Shown piece by piece: positions 32,251-43,181 of a stretch of 64,000 nt of DNA. Numbering within the stretch: position 1 is the first letter of the stretch; each line of letters begins with the position of its first letter. The translations under genes were made by a program, and so were the position numbers. This stretch comes from Symbiodinium natans (taxonomy: Eukaryota > Sar > Dinophyceae > Suessiales > Symbiodiniaceae): contig CAJNDS010000001.1 in the NCBI GenBank assembly GCA_905221605.1, forward strand, positions 366,025-430,024, written 5' to 3'. The notes beneath the pieces were generated by a model. The model did no database searches. It had not been told where the DNA came from and saw only the letters and a list, made by a program, of their open reading frames with translations.

Positions 32251-32950
32251 TGCGATGAATAAACGAACCACACTGAGCTATTTAAAGGGTGTTAAGTCTT
32301 TTAGAGGACCCATAATTTAAACATTTTGAATAATTGAATTCAGGCATTCATTTTTTCATAATATTTGGGAGGCTCAAGATATGAACATTGGGCAAACATC
32401 ACTGTATTTGAACGATGCAAACAGTTTTAGTTATGGTTACTGCAAAACATTAAAATCTAGAGTGGAGACCTAAGACCTCAATCATATTATGGATTTACAA
32501 AAAAATCTTCTTGCAGCCTGGTAAATATCTTAAAGTATTGAAAAACGTAAGACTGCAACAACGTTAACGAAAGTTGTTGTTTTGCAAAACCTTAAAGCGC
32601 CATCATCTTTTAACGAAAGGTTCGATTTGAACCTTGATATGTCCTCAACATCAACAACGAAAGGCTTGTTTATCAACCAGCTGCGCCGGCAACGTCAAAA
32701 CGACAGTTTTTGTGTAAACCCTAGTGTGTCCTGAACTTCAAAAACGAAAGGATTCTTGTAAACCTTGGTGTGCCACCACCCTCAAAAACGAAAGTATTTT
32801 TAAAAAACACGTGTAAGCGAAAGGGTTTTTTGTAAACCCTAGCAAAGGATTTTTGTCAGCCCTAGCGTGCCCTCAACCTCAAACGAAAGCTCCTTTTTAA
32901 AATTTTAAATCCTTAAAAACTAGAAAATTTCAGCAAAGAAGAAGGCAAGG
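32251..32950. other. AT-rich spacer with a degenerate AACGAAAG repeat
   Basis: From about 32550 a loose 50-65 bp repeat recurs, marked by AACGAAAG and GTAAACCCTAG. Confidence 0.6.
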
Positions 32951-32959
32951 ATTTTTAAA

Positions 32960-33850
32960 ACTTAAAAGGGGCCCCAGGGTCTCAGGGTTTAGGGGGTAGG
33001 CGCTGAGGCGCTTAGGAGCTTAGGGTGCAGGTTTAAGGATTTCGGAGCCTAGGAGCTTAGGGTTTAGGGTTTGATTTAAGGCTTAAGGGTTTGGGGGGTA
33101 GGCGCTTAGGCGCTTCGGAGCTTAGGAGCTTAGGAGCTTAGGAGGGTTTAAGGATTTAGCGGGTAGGCACTTAGGCGCTTAGGACCTCAGGAGCTCAGGG
33201 TTTAGGGTTTAAGGGTTTAGGGGGTAGACGTTGAGGAGCTTAGGAGCTTTGGAGCTTAGGGTTTGAGGATTTAGGGGGTAGGCACTTAGGCGCTTAGGAC
33301 CTCAGGAGCTTAGGGTTTAGGGTTTAGGGTTTAGGGGGTAGACGTTGAGGAGCTTAGGAGCTTTGGAGCTTAGGGTTTGAGGATTTAGGGGGTAGGCACT
33401 TAGGCGCTTAGGACCTCAGGAGCTTAGGGTTTAGGGTTTAGGGTTTAGGGGGTAGACGCTGAGGAGCTTAGGAGCTCTGGAGCTTAGGGTTTGAGGATTT
33501 AGGGGGTAGGCACTTAGGCGCTTAGGACCTCAGGAGCTTAGGGTTTAGGGTTTAGGGTTTAGGGGGTAGACGCTGAGGAGCTTAGGAGCTTTGGAGCTTA
33601 GGGTTTGAGGATTTAGGGGGTAGGCACTTAGGCGCTTAGGACCTCAAGAGCTTAGGGTTTATGGTTTAGGGTTTAGGGGGTAGACGTTGAGGAGCTTAGG
33701 AGCTTTGGAGCTTAGGGTTTGAGGATTTAGGGGGTAGGTTGTTCGGAGCTTAGGAGCGTAGGGTTTAGGGCTTAAGGGTTTAGGGGTGAGGCCCTTAGGC
33801 GCTTAGGGGCTTAGGGGGTATAGGGTTTCAGGATTTAGGGGGAAGGCGCT
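32960..33850. repeat. 114-bp satellite built from telomere-like words
   Basis: GTTTGAGGATTTAGGGGGTA recurs at 33261, 33374, 33489, 33603 and 33718 (period 113-115). Within each unit TTTAGGG triplets alternate with CTTAGGAGC and CTTAGGCGC words. Flanking copies are more diverged. Confidence 0.88.
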
Positions 33851-36800
33851 GGGCCTCCCCACCTTTTAAATATGAAAAAAAACCTTAAAACTCTTCAAAT
33901 CTAGAAGGCCCGGGCTTTCAACCTTAAATTCCATAAATTCCTTAAATTCCTTAAATTCTGAAATTGTGTAAATATTTTTTTTGGCAGGCCCTTTTTAAAT
34001 TTTAAAAAAACCTTAAATTCCTTAAATTCCTTAAATTCCTTAAATTCTTAAATTAGGTATTTAGGAATTTAAAGAATTTAAGGAATTTAAGGTTTTCTTA
34101 AAATCAAATAAAAGGCATTTTTAAATTTAAAAAAAAACCTTAAATTCCTTAAATTCCTAAAATTCTTAAATTGGGTAAATAAAATTGTTGGGCCGGCCCT
34201 TTTTTAGATTTAAAAAAAACCTTAAATTCCTTAAGTTCTTAAATTATGTATTTAGGAATTTAAAGAATAAGGAATTTAAGGTTTTTTAAAGTTTAAAAAA
34301 GGCCTTTGTAAATTTTAAAAAACCTTAAATTCCTTAAATTCCTAAATTAGGTATTTAGGAATCTAAGGTTTTTTTTTTAATTCAAAAAACGCCCTTTTTA
34401 GAATAAAAAAAAAAACCTTAAATTCCATAAATTCCTTAAAATTCTTAAATTGGGTAAATAAAATTGTTGGGCCGGCCCGTTTAAAATTTAAAAAAAAAAC
34501 CTTACATTCCTTAAATTCCTTAAATTCCTTAAATTCCTTAAAATCCTTAAATTCCTTAAATTCCTTAAATTCCTTAAATTCCTAAATTAGGTATTTAGGA
34601 ATTTAAGGAATTTAAGGTTTTTTGTTTTAAAATTTAAAAAAGCCCTTTTTGAATTTAAAAAAAAAAAAAACCTTAAATTCCTTAAATTCCTAAATTAGGT
34701 ATTTAGGAATTTAAGGTGGTTTTGAAATTAAAAAAACGCATTTTTAATCGGCGGCCCCTATTTCAAAACCCAGGCCCCCCAATTTAAATTTTATAAATTC
34801 CTTAAATTCTTTAAATTCCTTAAAAAGAAATACCGGCCCTATTTCCAATTTCAGGAATTCAAGGAATTTAAGCCCTTTAAATTCCTTAAATTCCTTAAAA
34901 AAGAAATGCCGGCCCTATTTCCAATTTAAGGAATTTAAGGAATTTAAAGAATTTAAGGAATTTAAGCCCTTTAAATTCCTTAAATTCCTTAAAAAAGAAA
35001 TACCGGCCCTATTTCCAATTTAAGGAATTTAAGCCCTTTAGATTCCTTAAATTCCTTAAAAAAGAAATGCCGGCCCTATTTCCAATTTAAGGAATTTAAA
35101 GGATTTATAAAATTTAAATCGGCGGCCCCTCTTTCAAAACCCAGGCCACCCAATTTAAATTTTATAAATTCCTTAAATTCTTTAAATTCCTTAAAAAAGA
35201 AATACCGGCCCTATTTCCAATTTAAGGAATGTAAGGAATTTAAGCCCTTTAAATTCCTTAAATTCCTTAAAAAAGAAATACCGGCCCTATTTCCAATTTA
35301 AGGAATTTAAGGAATTTAAGCCCTTTAAATTCCTTAAATTCTTTAAAAAAGAAATACCGGCCTTATTTCCAATTTAAGGAATTTAAAGAATTTAAAGGAT
35401 TTATAAAATTTAAATCGGCGGCCCCTATTTCAAAACCCAGGCCCCCAATTTAAATTTTATAAATTCCTTAAATTCTTTAAGTTCCTTAAAAAAGAAATAC
35501 CGGCCCTATATCCAATTTAAGGAATTTAAGGAATTTAAGGCCTTTAAATTCCTTAAATTCCTTAAAAAAGGAATGCCGGCCCTATTTCCAATTTAAGGAA
35601 TTTAAGGAATTTACGCCCTTTAAATTCCTTAAATTCCTTAAAAAAGAAATGCCGGCCCTATTTCCAACTTAAGGAATTTAAAGGATTTATAAAATTTAAA
35701 TCGGCGGCCCCTATTTCAAAACCCAGGCCACCCAATTTAAATTTTATAAATTCTTTAAATTCTTTAAATTCCTTAAAAAAGAAATGCAGGCCCTATTTCC
35801 AATTTAAGGAATTTAAGGAATTTAAGCCCTTTAAATTCCTTAAATTCCTTAAAAAAGAAATGCCGGGCCTATTTCCAATTTAAGGAATTTAAGCCCTTTA
35901 AATTCCTTAAATTCCTTAAAAAAGAAATACCGGCCCTATTTCCAATTTAAGGAATTTAAAGAATTTAAAGGATTTATAGAATTTAAATCGGCGGCCCCTA
36001 TTTCAAAACCCAGGCCACCCAATTTAAATTTTATAAAGTCCTTAAATTCTTTAAATTCCTTAAAAAAGAAATACCGGCCCTATTTCCAATTTAAGGAATT
36101 TAAGGAATTTAAGCCCTTTAAATTCCTTAAATTCCTTAAAAAAGAAATACCGGCCCTATTTCCAATTTAAGGAATTTAAGGAATTTAAGCCATTTAAATT
36201 CCTTAAATTCTTTAAAAAAGAAATACCGGCCCTATTTCCAATTTAAGGAATTTAAAGAATTTAAAGGATTTATAAAATTTAAATCGGCGGCCCCTATTTC
36301 AAAACCCAGGCCCCCAATTTAAATTTTATAAATTCATTAAATTCTTTAAATTCCTTAAAAAAGAAATACCTGCCCTATTTCCAATTTAAGGAATTTAAGG
36401 AATTTAAGCCCTTTAAATTCTTTAAATTCCTTAAAAAAGAAATACCGGCCCTATTTCCAATTTAAGGAATTTAAGGAATTTAAGCCCTTTAAATTCCTTA
36501 AATTCCTTAAAAAAGAAATACCGGCCCTATTTCCAATTTAAGAATTTAAGGAATTTACGCCCTTTAAATTCCTTAAATTCTTTAAAAAAGAAATACCGGC
36601 CTTATTTCCAATTTAAGGAATTTAAAGAATTTAAAGGATTTATAAATTTAAATCGGCGGCCCCTATTTCAAAACCCAGGCCCCCCAATTTAAATTTTATA
36701 AATTCCTTAAATTCTTTAAATTCCTTAAAAAAGAAATACCGGCCCTATTTCCAATTTAAGGAATTTAAGGAATTTAAGCCCTTTAAATTCCTTAAATTCC

Positions 36801-38512
36801 TTAAAAAAGAAATACCGGCCTTATTTCCAATTTAAGGAATTTAAAGAATTTAAAGGATTTATAAAATTTAAATCGGCGGCCCCTATTTCAAAACCCAGGC
36901 CCCCCAATTTAAATTTTATAAATTCCTTAAATTCTTTAAAATCCTTAAAAAAGAAATACCGGCCCTATTTCCAATTTAAGGAATTTAAGGTATTTAAGCC
37001 CTTTAAATCCCTTAAATTCCTTAAAAAAGAAATGCCGGCCCTATTTCCAATTTAAGGAATTTAAGGAATTTAAGCCCTTTAAATTCCTTAAATTCCTTAA
37101 AAAAGAAATGCCGGCCCTATTTCCAATTTAAGGAATTTAAGGAATTTAAAGGATTTATAAAATTTAAATCGGCGGCCCCTATTTCAAAACCCAGGCCCCC
37201 CAATTTAAATTTTATAAATTCCTTAAATTCTTTAAATTCCTTAAAAAAGAAATACCGGCCATATTTCCAATTTAAGGAATTTAAGGTATTTAAGCCCTTT
37301 AAATTCCTTAAATTCCTTAAAAAAGAAATACCGGCCCTATTTCCAATTTAAGGAATTTAAGGAATTTAAGCCCTTTAAATTCCTTAAATTCCTTAAAAAA
37401 GAAATACCGGCCCTATTTCCAATTTAAGGAATTTAAGCCCTTTAAGCCCTTTAAATTCCTTAAATTCTTTAAAAAAGAAATACCGGCCCTATTTCCAATT
37501 TAAGGAATTTAAAGAATTTAAAGGATTTATAAAATTTAAATCGGCGGCCCCTGTTTCAAAACCCAGGCCACCCAATTTAAAATTTTATAAATTCCTTAAA
37601 TTCTTTAAATTCCTTAAAAAAGAAATACCGGCCCTATTTCCAATTTAAGGAATTTAAGGCATTTACGCCCTTTAAATTCCTTAAATTCCTTAAAAAAGAA
37701 ATGCCGGCCCTATTTCCAATTTAAGGAATTTAAGGAATTTAAAGGATTTATAAAATTTAAATCGGCGGCCCCTATTTCAAAACCCAGGCCACCCAATTTA
37801 AATTTTATAAATTCCATAAATTCTTTAAATTCCTTAAAAAAGAAATACAGGCGCTATTTCCAATTTAAGGAATTTAAGGAATTTAAGCCCTTTAAATTCC
37901 TTAAATTCCTTAAAAAAGAAATACCGGCCCTATTTCCAATTTAAGGAATTTAAGGAATTTAAGCCCTTTAAATTCCTTAAATTCTTTAAAAAAGAAATTC
38001 CGGCCCTATTTCCAATTTAAGGAATTTAAGGAATTTACGCCCTTTAAATTCCTTAAATTCTTTAAAAAAGAAATACCGGCCTTATTTCCAATTTAAGGAA
38101 TTTAAAGAATTTAGAGGATTTATAAAATTTAAATCGGCGGCCCCTATTTCAAAACCCAGGCCACCCAATTTAAATTTTATAAATTCCTTAAATTCTTTAA
38201 ATTCCTTAAAAAAGAAATACCGGCCCTATTTCCAATTTAAGGAATTTAAGGAATTTAAGCCCTTTTAAATTCCTTAAATTCCTTAAAAAAGAAATACCGG
38301 CCCTATTTCCAATTTAAGGAATTTAAGGAATTTAAGCCCTTTAAATTCCTTAAATTCCTTAAAAAAGAAATACCGGCCCTATTTCCAATTTAAGGAATTT
38401 AAGGAATTTAAGCCCTTTAAATTCCTTAAATTCCTTAAAAAAGAAATGCCGGCCCTATTTCCAATTTAAGGAATTTAAAGCGTTTAAATTCCTTAAATTC
38501 TTAAAAAAAAAT
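33851..38512. repeat. AT-rich palindromic satellite with higher-order structure (4.6 kb)
   Basis: The basic unit (about 65-75 bp) pairs TTTAAATTCCTTAAATTCC with CCAATTTAAGGAATTTAAGG around AAAGAAATACCGGCCCTAT. Every two to five units a different segment appears, ATCGGCGGCCCCTATTTC followed by AAACCCAGGCC (near 34748, 35119, 35414, 35700, 35987, 36282, 36652, 36872, 37168, 37539, 37760 and 38133), giving a higher-order period near 290 or 370 bp, with two intervals near 220. No coding content. Confidence 0.9.
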
Positions 38513-38589
38513 AGCGCGCTTATTTCCGAAACCTTACAATATAAACAAAACAAAGAGGATTGCCAAATAGTACATAAAGGTCCTTCGTA

Positions 38590-38985
38590 CTATAGGGTAT
38601 AGGGTTTAGGGTTTAGGGTTTAGGGTTTAGGGTTTAGGGAGGTTCAGGGTTCAGGGTTCATGGTTTAGGGTTTAGGGAGAGCCTAGGGCTTCAGGTTTAG
38701 GATTTCGGGCTTGGGGTTTAGGATACTGCAGATACCTAAACCCTAAATCAACTCTGCAAGGTACTCAATATCTACCGTCATCGCTTTCTTGGGGGCCCGG
38801 CTTGTAGAGTCCTTAACAGAACTTACCTAAGACTAGCCAGGCAGCCCTGTAGAATGATGGCAGATTTGTCCTTGCGAGGAGAACTCTATGAACATGCCAT
38901 GGAGCTTCCGGGCCAATTCTATCAAACACCAAGGTGGGTTCTACTAAGGTTAGGTTCTGGACTCTACTTGAGAGAACAACCCCTT
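38590..38985. other. Telomere-type repeats and boundary sequence
   Basis: TTTAGGG and variants at 38605-38740. From 38840 to 38935 both strands are open with protein-like readings (+ MADLSLRGELYEHAMELPG; - IGPEAPWHVHRVLLARTN), so an exon is possible but its strand cannot be decided. Confidence 0.35.
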
Positions 38986-39081
38986 ACAAGTAGTAGGGAA
39001 TGAGGGAATTCGAGCCCTGTATCTACCTCTTAAGGGATTACATAGGTTAGCTCATTCCCTCATTCCCTTACTAAGAACCAG
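38985..39081. repeat. Inverted-repeat element, family F
   Basis: AGTAGGGAATGAGGGAATTC and CATTCCCTCATTCCCTTACT, ending ACTAAGAACCAG. Confidence 0.8.
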
Positions 39082-39094
39082 CTAGAAGACCGGA

Positions 39095-39622
39095 GGGCTC
39101 TGCACAGGGAGAGCCCGCAAGCCGAGTGTTGCAAGGCCCCGGGCGTTCCAGCACATTGTACCCTATCAGCAGGTCAGTCACCTGGGTTTAGGGTTTGGGC
39201 TTAGGGTTTAGGGTTTAGGGTTTACGGTTTAGGGTTTAAGGTTTAGGGTTTAGGGTTTAGGGTTGAGGGTTTAGGGAAACCCTGAACCCCAAGAAGCGCC
39301 CTGCCCTAAAACGCTGAACTTGTATGACTCTTCTGACCATGACGACTAAAATCGCCCTGCAGCAAGAAGGAATTACACTGCGCTTTCACGCATAACTTCG
39401 ATGATAATTTCCACTACTTTTATCTTCACCAACTCACCCTAATTAAACCCTAAACCCTAAACCCGGAACCCTGAAGCCTGAACCCTAAACCCACTCTCTT
39501 TTTGCTTTGATCTTCTCAGCAAGGCTTGATCCAGCGACCCTTCAAGGTTGTCGTTGGCCTTCGAGAAAGTTTTCTCTGCCGCCGTAGCTTCACACAAGTC
39601 CCTGTACATGCTACAGCAGCGT
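39095..39622 (-). CDS. Candidate exons of an unidentified gene
   Basis: About 39490-39612 reads on the - strand MYRDLCEATAAEKTFSKAND, preceded by CTGTAG, a helical charged segment. About 39095-39178 reads VTDLLIGYNVLERPG after CCCAG. They lie 3' of the dehydrogenase gene on the same strand and mark the leftmost credible end of the - strand array. Arrays of telomere type lie between them (39182-39280, 39440-39465). Joins unproven, function unknown. Confidence 0.35.
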
Positions 39623-39774
39623 TTAGGGTTTAGGGTTTAGGGTTTGGGGTTTAGGGTCTCTCGCAGTAGCTTTGCCGACGCGCGTGTCGCACAAAAGTCG
39701 ACAATCGTGCGAGAGGACTCAACCCTGAGCGTCAGAGCTTGCAGCTCTGAACTCCGCAAAGCTCCCAAGAAATG

Positions 39775-39870
39775 TGGTTGTCAAAATTATGATCCCTTTT
39801 GGGGTACCCTAAATATTAGGTGCCGTATAATATTAAGGATCCCAAAAGGGACCATAATTTTGACAACCAC
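39775..39870. repeat. Inverted-repeat element, family H (intact)
   Basis: GTGGTTGTCAAAATTATGAT and ATAATTTTGACAACCAC are near-perfect 20-base ends; the core includes CCCTAAATATTAGG. Compare the interrupted copy at 21220-21485. Confidence 0.85.
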
Positions 39871-39886
39871 CCATATGTGCCTAAGC

Positions 39887-42800
39887 TCAGAGCGTGAACT
39901 TGATGCCCGTAGCTTCCTCGCTGGTCCTCCACAGCATCTCCTGCGCCGACGCGTCCGTCTCGTAGGCTTCCGTGGGGTTGGGCACTGCTGGGCCATAGAT
40001 ACCTGAATCTTTCCTAAGCTGTCAAGGAAAGTTTAGGGTTTAGGGTTTAGGGCTTAGGGTCAGAGGAACAAATAACCAAGGTTTTGCAGCCATACTAGCT
40101 AGTTGCCCATCTTTTGGATAAAAGCCCTAAACCCTATAACCCTAAACCCTAAACCCCAAACCCTAAACCCTAAACCCTAAACCCTAAACCCCAAACCCTA
40201 AACCCTTATTGAAGTTCCTCAACCGCAGCCCAACATCGGTCCGTAGAGGACACCACTCTGGGCGTCTGGACTGGCCATGCAAAGAAGTAGCCCCATGGTG
40301 CCATCTTCTGGAGACTGAATCAGGAACTTCATCACGAACTTCAGGATCATGTCCTTACTGGCAGGGTTTAGGGTTTAGGGTTTAGGGTTTAGGGTTTAGG
40401 GTTTAGGGTTTAGGGTTTAGGGTTTAGGGTTTAGGGTTTAGGGTTTAGGGTTTAGGGTTTAGGGTTCTAGGGTTTAGGGTTTAGGGTTCTAGGGTTCTAG
40501 GGTTCTAGGGTTCTAGGGTTCTAGGGTTCTAGGGTTAAGCTTACCCACGAAAGTTGAGTAATCATCGGGGGGTGCAAGAGGGGCCTATAGTAGCCAAAGC
40601 GGGGAGGTTACCCACTCAGCAGCGAAGTGTCTTCCCAGCAGCTAAGCTGCACCATGTTCTGATCCAGGTGAGTGTCAGATCCTCCGGGATGCGCACAAAC
40701 CGCCCGGACCTTCGAGCCTCGGGCCTTCAGCTTCTCATGGAGCGCGTACGTGAACACGGAGTTGGCGAGCTTGCTCTGGAAGTACCGAAAGAAGCAGCCG
40801 CCGCCCATCAGCGTGATGGAGTTGCCCCCTAGATTGCCTCCATTCTTGCCTTGGGGGACAGCATGAACCCTAAAAGGGTTTATGGCTCTATAATGCCTTA
40901 GTAGGAGTTATACCAGTATAGGTACATGACCCCCAAATTTTTGGGTTCGTTTGGTCCCCGAGGTGCCGAAGTACTTCTCCTCGAGGCCTTTGTGCTCGGT
41001 GTGCAACCGCCCCATGCTGGAGTGATTCACGATTCGAGCATCTCCGGTCTCTTTGGCCTGTGCTTCCAGAAGTGGAAACCTTGGTAGCCGATACTGTGAC
41101 GCTGCACGAGGCTGGAGGCACGTGTCTTCAACAAACTGTGCACATGTGCGTGTGCAGCGCCGTGCAGTTTAAGCAGCGGTCGCACAGACTTAATGCGCAG
41201 TGCGACAGCCCAGAACACCCAACGCACACACGAACCACGTCTGAACCTCGCCGGGAAGCAGTTCAGCGGTGAGGAGGAAATGCGACAAGTGATTGGTTTG
41301 CATCTGGGTGTCGTAGCCGTCCTTGCAGGGTAGCTATGGTCAAAACGGGTTGTAACCTTGTTCGGGGTACCTAAACCCCTAAGCCCTAAACCCGAACCCC
41401 TGACCCCTAAACGCTACACTTACCACTTGGGATGTTTCCCCCTTATGCTAACAGTCATCAATAGGGAGTATAGTAGCCCCGTACCCCCCCATTATAATCC
41501 CTATTAAGGACTGCCAAGATACGGCCACTGCCTCTTACCCTCAACCCTCAACCTTAAACTCTAAACCCCAAACCCTAAACCCTTCAGTGACCACTGCCAT
41601 GAACCTCCAAGCGGCTGTCCTTGGTGGCCTTGTCGACGGAGGCTGCGATTCCGGCGTTGTTCGCCAGGCAATAGAGCTTTGAGTATTTTGACTTGATCCT
41701 GGTTTTAGGGCTTAAGGTTTAGGGTTCAGGGTTCGTGAACCTCTTGCGCGTTCTTCGTTCTTGCTTCGAGGTCAAGGAGGCTAGGAGCCCCCCACCCCCC
41801 ACCAGAAACAACAAAACCTTACACCGCAAAACCCGAGTCTGGGCCAAAGATCTCTGAAGCAGTAACCATATTATAATAAGGGCACCCTTGTTTGGTTGGC
41901 TACTCTATAAGGGAACCCAGAACCCAAAAAAGGGTAAAAGGGTACCACTGGGTTACCAAGGCCAAAGAACTCTGAAGCTGCCTTGCGAACGCTCGCGAAG
42001 TCCTGCAAGTCGCATTCGATGCTCACGAACTTGCCATTGGGCACGGCTTCCTGCTTGGAGGTTCCAGGGGGTTTAGGGTTTAGGCTTTAGGGTTCAGGGT
42101 TTAGGGTTTAGGGATGCGCAGGTTTCGGGTTTAGTGTGGTGTTATCAGTGGGGGTTTCCGAAGTCAGGCGTACCTTGTTGGGGTCCTTATCATAAGGGAA
42201 TCCTACTATTTGGGGGTGTATATTAGGGTCCCTTGTTTTCGTAAACCCCCCCCAGTTGAGCTGGAGGCAAACGGGTTCCAAACTGGCATCATATGGCCGT
42301 GGAGAGGGTGGAACGGCAGCAGGTTTTGAAAGGCGGCAAACATAAACGATAGTTAAACATTACATGCTCAAACCCTAAACCCTAAACCCTAAACCCTAAA
42401 CCCCCCAAACCCCCACAGCCCCAGAGTGGGCCTTTAACTTCTCCATGGCACGGGTCACCCTCTCCGACGTGCGATTCAGCAGCAAGACCTTGGGGGACCA
42501 AAAAAAATCCTAAAAGGGTTTAGGGTTTAGGGTTTAGGGTTTAGGGTTAGGGTATACCTCAATAGGAGTTATAGTAGTATATACCTTAATAGGAGTTATA
42601 CTAGTATCACCAAGGGACTTCCCCACCCAGCTCGGCAATGGTCTGCGCTGCCACAAACCCGGTGCCAGTGGTGGTGCCTGTGGGTTTAGGGCAGGGTTTA
42701 GGGTTGAGGGTTTAGGGGTTTAGGAGTTTAGGGGTTTAAAGTTTAGGGTTTAGGGTTTATAGGGTTTAGGGTTTAGGGGTTTAGGAGTTTAGTTTAGGGG

Positions 42801-43181
42801 TTTAAAGTTTAGGGTTTAAGGTGGGCTAACCCTAAACCCTGACTGAACCCCCAACCCTAAACCTATGTACTTGACCAAAAAGGGTACGTTCTCTTCTCAG
42901 GGGGAGTCTGAACAGACGACTCTGTGCGATAAAGGGAACCGCACGAGGGACCATGATTTAACCATGCTGGCTCACACTAAGACCGGTCTTTGAGGTGTAG
43001 GGCTTCCCTAAACCCTAAACCCTAAACTTTTGGGTTTGGCGCCTTGAAAGCCTTAACCTGTTTCTTGATGCACGGACATGAGCCGGCCTGTGATGACGAA
43101 GACTTTGCCATCTACCTTGGGCAGCTCCTGCCTGAAAGCAGGAAACCATTTGGATGCTGGTGGCGTGGAAGAGATGGGCAT
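39887..43181 (-). CDS. Short-chain dehydrogenase/reductase, retinol-dehydrogenase type (complete)
   Basis: NAD(P)-dependent oxidoreductase of the classical SDR fold; substrate unknown. Ten exons on the - strand keep one frame and give 323 residues, normal for the family: 43181-43088, 42677-42619, 42488-42420, 42050-41971, 41698-41620, 41321-41252, 41050-40967, 40849-40653, 40353-40230, 40002-39887. Motifs: cofactor loop TGTTTGTG (31-38), CDL acidic segment, NNAG (114-117), catalytic NHSS near 159-162, YFQSK (Tyr201, Lys205), HPGG, and the C-terminal SGVLYGPM and LWRTSEEATG typical of RDH-like SDRs. Start: ATG in exon 1, which reads MPISSTPPASKW before KVFVITG. Donors in order: GC, GT, GC, GT, GA, GC, GC, GT, GC; eight of nine acceptors are AG followed by G. 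Each intron except 41251-41051 holds an inverted-repeat element or telomere-type array. Closest relatives would be WWOX/RDH11-14-like proteins. Confidence 0.9.
40363..40536. repeat. TTTAGGG array passing into an 8-base variant (GGTTCTAG)
   Basis: About fourteen TTTAGGG units, then six or seven GGTTCTAG units, in the dehydrogenase intron 40652-40354. Confidence 0.92.
40850..40966 (-). mobile_element. Family I element as a complete GC-AG intron
   Basis: Read on the - strand the intron starts GCACCTCGGGGACC and ends TTTTAGGGTTCATGCTGTCC then CCCAAG. It shares GTATAACTCCTA and the 3' end GTCCCCCAAG with the intron at 42489-42618. Confidence 0.7.
41427..41523. repeat. Family B element in dehydrogenase intron
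   Basis: TTGGGATGTTTCCCCCTTAT at the left; the right end is truncated after AAGGACTGCCAAGAT. Confidence 0.7.
41860..41961. mobile_element. Family D element flanked by 19-base direct repeats at an exon edge
   Basis: AGTAACCATATTATAATAAG to CCACTGGGTTACCAAG. Directly outside lie GGCCAAAGATCTCTGAAGC (41842-41860) and GGCCAAAGAACTCTGAAGC (41960-41978), 18 of 19 identical. The right copy holds the last coding bases of exon 4 and the GT donor of the intron. Confidence 0.8.
42149..42252. repeat. Family C element in dehydrogenase intron
   Basis: TGGGGGTTTCCGAAGTCAGG to CTTGTTTTCGTAAACCCCCC, opposite orientation to the copy at 22718. Confidence 0.8.
42489..42618 (-). mobile_element. Family I element with TTTAGGG insertion, forming a GT-AG intron
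   Basis: On the - strand it begins GTCCCTTGGTGATACTAG, contains GTATAACTCCTATTAAGG twice, then CCCTAAA units, and ends TTTTAGGATTTTTTTTGGTC then CCCCAAG. The intron borders coincide with the element ends. Confidence 0.7.
42690..42860. repeat. Degenerate TTTAGGG cluster in dehydrogenase intron 1
   Basis: TTTAGGG units with TTTAGGAG and TTTAAAG variants, and an internal tandem duplication of GGGTTTAGGAGTTTAG-type sequence. Confidence 0.8.

Noticed and set aside
30527-32320. Open frames rich in Ser/Leu/Tyr/Ile or Arg/Glu
   Set aside because: Translations of GATA, GAGA and AGATAG microsatellites.
38840-38990. + strand exon reading MADLSLRGELYEHAMELPG
   Set aside because: Protein-like, but the - strand is equally open and fits the direction of neighbours; strand cannot be decided from sequence alone.
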